Of a stretch of DNA of 11,276 nt, positions 6,688 through 11,276 are shown in pieces (positions within the stretch are counted from its first letter, which is position 1; each line of letters opens with the position of its first letter). Both the position numbers and the translations under genes were made by a program. This stretch comes from Actinomycetes bacterium (GTDB taxonomy: Bacteria > Actinomycetota > Acidimicrobiia > Acidimicrobiales > Palsa-688), in NCBI GenBank assembly GCA_021798075.1, contig JAJZYO010000040.1:1-11276 (forward strand). Direction: 5' to 3'. A model generated the notes under the pieces. It was not told the DNA's origin. It made no database searches and saw nothing but the letters and a program-made list of their open reading frames with translations.

Positions 6688-7543
6688 CGCCCCGCAGGAA
6701 CTTCTCGAGCTCGGCTGCGATCTCGTCCCCGGTCGGCACTTCGGTGAACGGGGATGCCGCCGGGCCTAGCTCCGAGTCGTGCTCGGCTTCCAGTTTGCGC
6801 ACCATGGCCCGGTGCTCTCCGCTCCGCTCGATGAGCGTCTGGATGTTGTCGCGAGTAACCCGCCCGGCGTCGTGGAGGAGGGAGGTGTCGATGTGGAGCC
6901 CGGAGAGCTCGGCCAGCTTGTCGAGGAGCACGGCCGCCGCCTCCGGGTAGGCAGTGCCGGAAACGTAGTGCGGCACACGCGCCCAGATCCCGACAGAGGG
7001 CACACCGACCTGGTCGAAGGCCACTTCCAGGACGGCTTGCGCGCCCGCCGGCACGTCGATGGTGGCGGGCAGGAACCCTATGCTGCCCGCGAGTTGCTCG
7101 CTCCCGGCCGAAGCAGCGAGGCGGACGGGCCTCGTATGGGGCACGGGGGCGGGGAACGCGCCGAGGCCCACCACGAGTTCGACACCAAGGCGCTGGCCGA
7201 TCGACACGACCTCGGCGCTCCACTCGTGCCAGCGCAGGTCAGGCTCGGGGCCGGCGAGGATGAGGAGGCTCCGTCCGCCCGTCTCGGTAGCTGCGTAGAG
7301 GCGCAGCTCGGGCCAGGCGAGAGGGCCGTGGATGCCGTGCGAGATGCGGATTATGGGCCGGCGGGAGCGGTGGTCGATAAGCGCGTCGGAGTCGAACGTG
7401 GCGACGACCTCGCGCGGGAACGTCTCCATCAATGTGCTCACGGCCTGGCTCCCCGCGCCTCCGGCGTCGACCCAACCCTCCATCCCGAGCACAAGGACGG
7501 GATGGTCGAGCTCGGGCCAGTTGGTGATCTGGGCAAGGCTCAT
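6668..7543 (-). CDS. PAC2 family protein
   Basis: This 291-residue soluble protein belongs to the PAC2 (proteasome assembly chaperone 2-like, Pfam PF09754) family found across Actinobacteria. Recognisable features are the N-terminal PVLVLGMEGWVDAGGAGSQA (about 15-34), the conserved ATFDSDALIDHRSRRP segment (about 48-63), and LILAGPEPDLRWHEW. Next come the glycine-rich core VELVVGLGAFPAPVPHTRPV and the VGIWARVPHYVS region. The C-terminus is helical and charged (LEAEHDSEL, EIAAELEKFLRGEGHPEG). In archaea and eukaryotes relatives help proteasome assembly. The bacterial role is not established, so no function is asserted beyond a chaperone-like fold. ATG 7543 gives a conventional N-terminus (MSLAQITNW), and the longer open frame upstream would cover the neighbouring thioredoxin gene. 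It is transcribed divergently from that gene across 85 bp. Confidence 0.9.
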   Translation of the reverse strand: MSLAQITNWPELDHPVLVLGMEGWVDAGGAGSQAVSTLMETFPREVVATFDSDALIDHRSRRPIIRISHGIHGPLAWPELRLYAATETGGRSLLILAGPEPDLRWHEWSAEVVSIGQRLGVELVVGLGAFPAPVPHTRPVRLAASAGSEQLAGSIGFLPATIDVPAGAQAVLEVAFDQVGVPSVGIWARVPHYVSGTAYPEAAAVLLDKLAELSGLHIDTSLLHDAGRVTRDNIQTLIERSGEHRAMVRKLEAEHDSELGPAASPFTEVPTGDEIAAELEKFLRGEGHPEG

Positions 7544-7581
7544 CGTTGTTCGGCTAGGCAGACTAGTTGGATGGCGGCCCG

Positions 7582-7607
7582 GGAATGCGCTCGTTGCCGC
7601 AGGCGTT
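7582..7607 (+). promoter_or_regulatory. Sigma-R/sigma-H-type thiol-stress promoter
   Basis: GGAAT (7582-7586), exactly 18 bp, then GTT (7605-7607) reproduce the GGAAT-N18-GTT consensus of Streptomyces sigma-R and mycobacterial sigma-H, ECF factors induced by disulfide stress whose classic targets include thioredoxin genes. It lies 21 bp before the thioredoxin-TPR start codon. An overlapping TACCCT (7607-7612) could serve as a housekeeping -10. The binding factor has not been demonstrated here. Confidence 0.65.
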
Positions 7608-7628
7608 ACCCTGGCCCGGAGGATAACA

Positions 7629-8351
7629 ATGAGTGTAGCCATAGATGTGACAGATGCCACCTTCGAGGCAGAGATCCTCGAGCGTTCGATGCAGGTGCCG
7701 GTTGTGGTCGACCTCTGGGCGGCCTGGTGCGGGCCGTGCCGCGTACTCGGGCCGATATTGGAGAAAGTGGTGGCCGAGCGCCAAGGGGAGGTGGCGCTGG
7801 CGAAGGTCGACGTCGACAACAACCCGCGCGCGGCCGCGACCTTCCAGGTGCAGTCCATACCCGCGGTGTACGCCCTGCGCAACAGGCGGGTCGTGAGCGG
7901 GTTCATAGGCGCCCAGCCCGAGCCGGCAGTAAGGGACTGGTTGGCCGGGGTGGCACCCGCGCCGACCGAAGTGGACGAAATGGTCGCCGCGGGCGACGAG
8001 GCCTCACTGCGCAGCGCCTTGGAGCGGGAGCCCGGCAACGAGACGGCCATCATTTCCCTTGCTACCCTCCTCGTCGAGCGGGGGACGGACGAGTCGCGAA
8101 ACGAGGCACTCCAGCTGCTCTCGCGCATACCGGAGACTTCCGAGGTCCGGCACCTCTTGGCGCTGGCGCGAGTCGGCGGGGAGGCCACTGACGGCGCCGG
8201 CACCATCACGGCGAGGCTCGACGCGCTGTTGGACAGGGTGAAGGGCGACCCCGCCGCCAAGCAGGAGTACCTAGACCTCCTGGAGGTCATGGGGCCCGAG
8301 GACGCCCGGGTCGGCGAGTACCGCAAAGCGCTGACGGCCAGGCTGTTCTGA
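7629..8351 (+). CDS. ybbN: Thioredoxin-TPR co-chaperone, YbbN/CnoX-like
   Basis: This is a 240-residue cytoplasmic protein with an N-terminal thioredoxin fold (about 5-108) and a C-terminal helical TPR-like region (about 112-240). The active site is a complete WCGPC (33-37), and the cis-proline loop is SIPAV (P78). In contrast, E. coli YbbN/CnoX has lost CGPC, so this member should be redox active. The C-terminus carries YbbN-type helices (MVAAGDEASLRSALEREPGN, then NEALQLLSRIP and LLALARVGG). CnoX proteins protect substrates from over-oxidation and hand them to chaperones. That role is inferred here from the family. ATG 7629 is chosen for GGAGGA (7618-7623) 5 nt upstream. The sigma-R-like promoter just ahead indicates induction by thiol oxidation. 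A FolP2-like gene follows after 53 bp. Confidence 0.92.
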   Translation: MSVAIDVTDATFEAEILERSMQVPVVVDLWAAWCGPCRVLGPILEKVVAERQGEVALAKVDVDNNPRAAATFQVQSIPAVYALRNRRVVSGFIGAQPEPAVRDWLAGVAPAPTEVDEMVAAGDEASLRSALEREPGNETAIISLATLLVERGTDESRNEALQLLSRIPETSEVRHLLALARVGGEATDGAGTITARLDALLDRVKGDPAAKQEYLDLLEVMGPEDARVGEYRKALTARLF

Positions 8352-8375
8352 CCCGGGGCTCACCCCTCGGCGAGC

Positions 8376-8381
8376 TAGTCT
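8376..8381 (+). promoter_or_regulatory. Possible -10 element before the FolP2-like gene
   Basis: TAGTCT fits TANNNT and would start transcripts near 8388, just before an ATG at 8392 (out of frame with the main gene) and the GTG at 8405. No clear -35 was found. Confidence 0.3.
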
Positions 8382-8404
8382 TCGACGCGCCATGCCAGCT
8401 GCCC

Positions 8405-9337
8405 GTGCCAGTTCTTCCCCGGTTGCGCCCGGAGATGTCGGATCTCTCTGAGGGGCTTGTCCCCCCGGGCAACGGGGCGAAAGTCCCTGGAGGAGGTGCT
8501 CGAGCGGAGGTGCTCGACTTGGGCGGCCGGCGCCTTGACATTTCCACTCGGGCCCTAGTCATGGGCATCATCAACAGGACCCCGGACTCCTTCTACGACC
8601 ACGGCGTCACGTGGGAGTGGGGCGCTTTTTGGCGGCGCGCAGCCGAGATCGTGGAGGAGGGCGCCGACATAATCGACGTCGGGGCGGTGAAGGCAGGCGT
8701 CGGGCCCGAGGTGGGCGAGGCCGAGGAGATGGACCGGTTACTGCCGGCGGTCGAGGGCCTCGTGGACCGCTTCGACGTGGCCGTGTCGGTCGACACCTGG
8801 CGTGCGCCTGTGGCGGCCGAGGCTTTCCGGCTCGGGGCAGTGCTCGGCAACGACATAAGCGGTTTCGCCGACCCCGGGTACCTGCCGGCCGCTGCAGCCG
8901 CGGGCGCGAGCGTGGTCGCCACCCACATCCGCCTGGCGCCTCGGGTCTTGGACCCCCACCCCGTCTACGACGACGTCGTGGGGGAGGTGTACACGTACCT
9001 CCGCCACCGGGCCGCCCGCGCCGAAGCCGCCGGCATACCGCGCGAGCGCATAGTCATCGACCCGGGCCTCGACCTCGGCAAGGACACCGACCAGTCGCTG
9101 GCTTTGCTCGGAACCTCGGAGACCTTTGCCGGACTCGGCTACCCGCTCTTGCTCGCCGCGTCCAACAAGGACTTCCTGTGTGGACTGCTCGGCCTAGGCA
9201 TCAACGAACGTCGGGAGGCGACCCTCGCGGCCCAAGCTCTCGGCGTGACCCTCGGTTGCCGGGTGCTGCGCACCCATTTCGTCGAAGCGACTCGCCGGGT
9301 GAGGGACATGATCGCAGCTGTCCTGGAGGCGGCGTGA
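8405..9337 (+). CDS. folP2: FolP2-like dihydropteroate synthase family protein
   Basis: This is a TIM-barrel protein of up to 310 residues in the pterin-binding (DHPS) family. Conserved DHPS elements are MGIINRTPDSFYD (53-65), SVDT (128-131), GNDISGF (148-154), DPGLDLGKDTDQSLALL (219-235) and SNKDFL (253-258). The pABA/substrate-loop motif GGESTRPG is replaced by GAVKAGVG (93-100), the SRK motif by SNK, and MHMR-type by THIR (173-176). These variants (NRTPDSFYD, VKAG, THIRLAPR) match the mycobacterial FolP2 subgroup, for which the reported tests I know of showed no DHPS activity. It is therefore probably not the folate-pathway enzyme and its reaction is unknown. The start is uncertain: GTG 8405 has no clear Shine-Dalgarno, and ATG 8435 and GTG 8510 are in-frame alternatives. 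The first 45 or so residues are non-conserved. holA follows after 31 bp, so co-transcription is likely. Confidence 0.88.
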   Translation: MPVLPRLRPEMSDLSEGLVPPGNGAKVPGGGARAEVLDLGGRRLDISTRALVMGIINRTPDSFYDHGVTWEWGAFWRRAAEIVEEGADIIDVGAVKAGVGPEVGEAEEMDRLLPAVEGLVDRFDVAVSVDTWRAPVAAEAFRLGAVLGNDISGFADPGYLPAAAAAGASVVATHIRLAPRVLDPHPVYDDVVGEVYTYLRHRAARAEAAGIPRERIVIDPGLDLGKDTDQSLALLGTSETFAGLGYPLLLAASNKDFLCGLLGLGINERREATLAAQALGVTLGCRVLRTHFVEATRRVRDMIAAVLEAA

Positions 9338-9368
9338 GCTGCGTCGTGGGAGCGACGCCCGGAGAGGG

Positions 9369-10550
9369 GTGAGCAGGGGCGTGGCAGCAAGCCGGGGAGG
9401 TGGGGCGGACAGGGCGCCGGGCCCCGCGAGCGGGCCGGCGGGCCCAGCGAGCGGGCCGGCGGGCCCAGCGAGCGGGCCGGCGGCGACTCTCGCCTGGCTC
9501 ATCACCGGCGACGAACCGACCCTCGTGTCCGAGGCCGTGGGGGAGGTCGTGAAAGAACTGGTGGGGGACACCGACCGCTCGCTCGTGGTCGAGGACTACT
9601 CGGGCGACGACGTGGACCTGCGGGCGGTGGCCGATGCCTGCTTGACACCCCCGTTCCTTTCGGACCGCCGGGTCGTGGTCGTACGCGACGCCGGGCGTTT
9701 CCCCGCCGATCAGCTCCAGGCGCTTGTGTCCTACCTCGAGCACCCTCTCCCGACGAGCAGGTTGGTGGTGGCGGGTGGAGGAGGGCAGCTGCCGGCCAAG
9801 TTCGTCAATGGTTTCAAGCAGTCGCCGGCGGCGAGGGTCGTCGCCACGGACGTCGGGGCCAGGGAGGCGCACGGTTGGCTGACGGAGCGCCTGGGGCGCG
9901 CGCCGGTGAAGCTCGACCGGGAGGCGGCGGCTCTCCTGGAGGCACACCTCGGCGAGGACTTCTCCCGCCTCGGGGCACTCCTCGCGGTGCTCGAAGCCGC
10001 GTATGGGAGAGGTGCCCGGGTCGGGCGGGCAGAGCTGGCTCCTTACCTCGGCCAGCCCGGTGCCGTCCCGCCCTGGGACCTGACCGACGCCATCGACAGG
10101 GGCGACACCGAGCTCGCTCTCAGGCTCCTCCACCGCCTCTCCGACGCCGGAGGGCGCCACCCGCTGGTCGTCCTGGCGATCTTGCACCGCCACTTCGGCA
10201 ACATCTTGCGGGTGCAGTCGCCTACGGTAGCGTCGGAGGCAGATGCCGCTGCGGCCCTCGGCATCGCCAAAGGGCGGAGCACGTTCCCGGCCAAAAAGGC
10301 CCTCGATGCCGCTCGCCGGCTCGGCCCCGCCGGCGCCGGCGACGCCATCACGGCGCTGGCCGACGCCGAGCTGGCGCTCAAGGGAAAGCTCGACTGGGAG
10401 CCGCTCTGGGTGCTCGAAGTGCTGATAGCCCGCCTGTGCCGACTGTCACGTGCCGCCCGGTCCTCGGCCGGAGCAAGGGGACGGGCTGGGGCGCGCAGGG
10501 CTGCGCCGGCGGGGCGGGCGGGGCGGACGGTGGTGCCACGAGAGCGCTGA
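9369..10550 (+). CDS. holA: DNA polymerase III subunit delta
   Basis: This is the delta subunit of the clamp-loader complex, which opens the beta sliding clamp for chromosome replication. The family core begins at about residue 40 with LAWLITGDEPTLVSEAV. It continues with the typical LTPPFLSDRRVVVVRDAGRF segment (about 93-112), which contains the delta helix and hydrophobic contacts to beta. Domain II follows, then the helical collar domain III with HPLVVLAILHRHFGNILRVQ and the LADAELALKGKLDWEPLWVLEVLIARL hallmark near the C-terminus. At 393 residues it is longer than usual. The first 39 residues are a low-complexity GPASGPA repeat linker and the last 28 or so an Arg/Ala/Gly-rich basic tail. 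GTG 9369 is preceded by GGAGAGG (9361-9367). A downstream start cannot be excluded because the linker is not conserved. Unlike many actinobacteria, comEA/comEC do not precede it. Confidence 0.95.
   Translation: MSRGVAASRGGGADRAPGPASGPAGPASGPAGPASGPAATLAWLITGDEPTLVSEAVGEVVKELVGDTDRSLVVEDYSGDDVDLRAVADACLTPPFLSDRRVVVVRDAGRFPADQLQALVSYLEHPLPTSRLVVAGGGGQLPAKFVNGFKQSPAARVVATDVGAREAHGWLTERLGRAPVKLDREAAALLEAHLGEDFSRLGALLAVLEAAYGRGARVGRAELAPYLGQPGAVPPWDLTDAIDRGDTELALRLLHRLSDAGGRHPLVVLAILHRHFGNILRVQSPTVASEADAAAALGIAKGRSTFPAKKALDAARRLGPAGAGDAITALADAELALKGKLDWEPLWVLEVLIARLCRLSRAARSSAGARGRAGARRAAPAGRAGRTVVPRER
9426..9483. repeat. 21-bp tandem repeat inside the 5' end of holA
   Basis: Two identical 21-bp copies (9426-9446 and 9447-9467) and a 16-bp partial third copy (9468-9483) encode successive GPASGPA heptads. 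The length keeps the reading frame, so copy number can vary without breaking the gene. Confidence 0.95.
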
Positions 10551-10642
10551 GGCGCGGCGATCGCAGGTCCGGCGCTAAGTGCTAAGGCGCTCTCGGGCGC
10601 TCGGGCCGGTGCCGGCTCCTCGCCGACGTCGTTAGCCAGCCA

Positions 10643-10680
10643 GAGTGGCGAAAAATGTCCACTTCGCTAAAAAATGTCGC
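10643..10680. repeat. AT-rich island with hairpin and paired AAAAATGTC motifs
   Basis: AGTGG (10644-10648) and CCACT (10659-10663) are inverted repeats around CGAAAAATGT. A second copy of the inner motif, CTAAAAAATGTC (10667-10678), follows about 19 bp after the first. Base composition departs sharply from the surrounding GC-rich DNA. The layout recalls the repeated ends of some insertion sequences, but no transposase is present. Confidence 0.55.
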
Positions 10681-10772
10681 GTTCGTTGCCAAATACGCCC
10701 CGAACGCGTCAGAGGTGGACGAAGGAGACAGAAGTAATCGGCCAGAAGGCGCCGACGGTGGTCACCGGCCGC

Positions 10773-10800
10773 CAAAAAGCTGCCGACGGTGGTCACCGGC
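10773..10800 (-). terminator. Intrinsic terminator, distal copy
   Basis: The second unit repeats the same minus-strand hairpin (10800-10782, stem GCCGGUG/CGUCGGC with two G-U pairs) followed by AGC and T5 (10778-10774). A third hairpin at 10769-10751 is followed by a degraded T-run (GCCTTCTGG). Confidence 0.6.
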
Positions 10801-10803
10801 CGC

Positions 10804-10831
10804 CAAAAAGCTGCCGACGGTGGTCGCCGGC
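10804..10831 (-). terminator. Intrinsic terminator, proximal copy
   Basis: Read on the minus strand, 10831-10813 folds into a 7-bp stem (GCCGGCG with CGUCGGC, one G-U pair) closed by a 5-nt ACCAC loop. AGC and a T5 run (10809-10805) follow directly. It lies 76 nt past the stop of the minus-strand gene ending at 10907. On the plus strand no T-run follows, so the signal has a direction. Confidence 0.65.
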
Positions 10832-10906
10832 CCTGCCGGAAGTCCGCCGGCCAGAAGCTCGCCGACGGAGCCAGAAGCTCGCCGGCGGGTTTCGAGCGGG
10901 ACTTTA

Positions 10907-11276
10907 TTAGCCCTGCTCGTCCTCCGCCGAACTGGCGGGGACGGCCACGTGCACGCCCACGTCTTCGGCGTCCTCGGCCTGGCCTGCGTCCGCCTCGCCG
11001 GCCGCGTCGACGCCCTCCTCTTCGGCAAGAACATCCTCGCCGGCCTCGGTCTCTTCGCCGGCCTCGGTCTCTTCGCCGGCCTCGGTCTCTTCGCCGGCCT
11101 CGGTCCCTTCGCCGGCCCCGATCTGGGCCTTAGCCCGCCTTCCCCTTCTCGGGAGGCGCGGCCGAAGGACGGTGCGCTCTTGCCTGGCACGCTGGCTGCT
11201 GGCCGCTGGGGTAACGGTCTCCGTGGCCACTTCGTCACCCAGGGTGGTCCCTACCTCCTCTTCGCCCGAGCGCGCT
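10907..11276 (-). CDS. C-terminal tail of an unidentified acidic, repeat-containing protein (5'-truncated by the window edge)
   Basis: An open minus-strand frame of 122 codons runs from the window edge to TAA at 10909-10907. No family was recognised. The first 60 or so visible residues are mixed and include a basic patch (LRPRLPRRGRRAKAQ). Then come four near-exact TEAGEE hexapeptides and an Ala/Glu/Asp/Gly-rich tail ending SSAEDEQG. The composition indicates intrinsic disorder, as in acidic tails of ribosomal or nucleic-acid-binding proteins, but that is only an analogy. Codons are mostly GC-ending and the repeat length is a multiple of three, both supporting this frame over the Arg/Pro-rich alternatives. 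A GTG at 11230 could start a 107-residue protein, but it lacks a Shine-Dalgarno, so continuation from outside the window is more likely. Terminator-like hairpins follow downstream. Confidence 0.6.
   Translation of the reverse strand, partial: ARSGEEEVGTTLGDEVATETVTPAASSQRARQERTVLRPRLPRRGRRAKAQIGAGEGTEAGEETEAGEETEAGEETEAGEDVLAEEEGVDAAGEADAGQAEDAEDVGVHVAVPASSAEDEQG
11039..11110. repeat. 18-bp in-frame tandem repeat, four copies
   Basis: Units GCCGGCCTCGGTCTCTTC at 11039-11056, 11057-11074 and 11075-11092 are identical. The copy at 11093-11110 has one T-to-C change, and a partial copy follows to about 11119. On the minus strand the array encodes repeated TEAGEE hexapeptides of the acidic tail. 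Confidence 0.95.

Larger units (their letters stand above)
10751..10833. repeat. 31-bp tandem repeat, about 2.7 copies
   Basis: Identical 31-bp units occupy 10751-10781 and 10782-10812. A partial third at 10813-10833 has one A-to-G change. Each unit begins GCCGACGGTGGTCACCGGCC and ends with an A5 run plus GCT. Degenerate versions of the A-run part (CCAGAAGCTCGCC) continue to about 10880. Copies abut with no spacers. Confidence 0.95.
10551..10906. other. Non-coding, repeat-rich interval between convergent genes
   Basis: This 356-bp gap between holA and the minus-strand tail gene has no credible gene. It contains a distant inverted repeat across the holA stop (CGAGAGCGC at 10539-10547, GCGCTCTCG at 10587-10595). 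It also holds an AT-rich island with a hairpin and direct repeats (10643-10680) and the 31-bp repeat/terminator array (10751-10833). Decayed relatives of that repeat reach about 10880. Short open frames here show no family resemblance. Confidence 0.7.

Noticed and set aside
7332..7628. Upstream extension of the thioredoxin-TPR frame
   Set aside because: It is antisense to the PAC2 gene. The ATG at 7629 has a strong Shine-Dalgarno and sits right at the thioredoxin fold.
7544..8326. Upstream extension of the PAC2 frame
   Set aside because: It is antisense to the thioredoxin-TPR gene, and the PAC2 domain begins at ATG 7543 with a typical N-terminus.
10674..10910. Small plus-strand gene of 78 codons
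   Set aside because: No Shine-Dalgarno is seen, the frame consists largely of the 31-bp repeat, and it has no recognisable domain.
10907..11276. bS20 (rpsT) at the right edge, expected from actinobacterial synteny with holA
   Set aside because: The visible C-terminus is acidic and repetitive and lacks the lysine/alanine-rich helical end of bS20.

Overview
The window is high-GC DNA, with codons ending mostly in G or C and many GTG starts. The gene content is actinobacterial: a Caa3-type CtaG, an actinobacterial PAC2 protein, a FolP2-type dihydropteroate synthase paralogue, an FHA-HTH protein, and TANNNT -10 motifs with probable leaderless starts. I infer Actinomycetota, possibly an Acidimicrobiia-like lineage. 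The species cannot be read from the sequence.

Layout from left to right. (1) Positions 1-526 hold the 3' end of an oligopeptide/dipeptide-type ABC transporter ATPase. (2) Positions 725-3091 hold a probable two-gene unit for cytochrome oxidase copper-site assembly. The first gene is an unusual membrane-anchored fusion of a Sco1/SenC domain to a TlpA/ResA-type thioredoxin domain, and the second is ctaG. The end of ctaG runs into an antisense tRNA-Ala(GGC) gene (3073-3145, minus strand). (3) Positions 3146-3370 carry no gene but contain an 18-bp minisatellite. (4) An FHA-HTH gene (minus) and leuS (plus) diverge from a 66-bp interval, and both appear to have leaderless promoters. (5) A PAC2-family gene (minus) converges on leuS and diverges from a thioredoxin-TPR (YbbN/CnoX-like) gene. 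The latter has a very good match to the sigma-R/sigma-H thiol-stress promoter. (6) A FolP2-like pterin-fold protein is followed 31 bp later by holA, the DNA polymerase III delta subunit. (7) Positions 10551-10906 are non-coding and repeat-rich. They include an AT-rich island with a hairpin and direct repeats, and a 31-bp tandem repeat. Read on the minus strand, this repeat is a series of intrinsic-terminator-like hairpins. (8) At the right edge is the acidic, repeat-containing C-terminal tail of an unidentified minus-strand protein.

How the genes work together. Sco-TlpA and CtaG form a coherent copper-delivery module for the oxidase: TlpA-type proteins are known to reduce Sco and CuA cysteines, and CtaG serves the CuB site. 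The thioredoxin-TPR gene with its sigma-R-type promoter is a second thiol-redox theme in the window. leuS, tRNA-Ala and holA are housekeeping genes. Nothing here indicates a phage, plasmid or CRISPR. The strongest candidates for something undescribed are the Sco-TlpA fusion, the tandem terminator array and the ctaG/tRNA antisense overlap.
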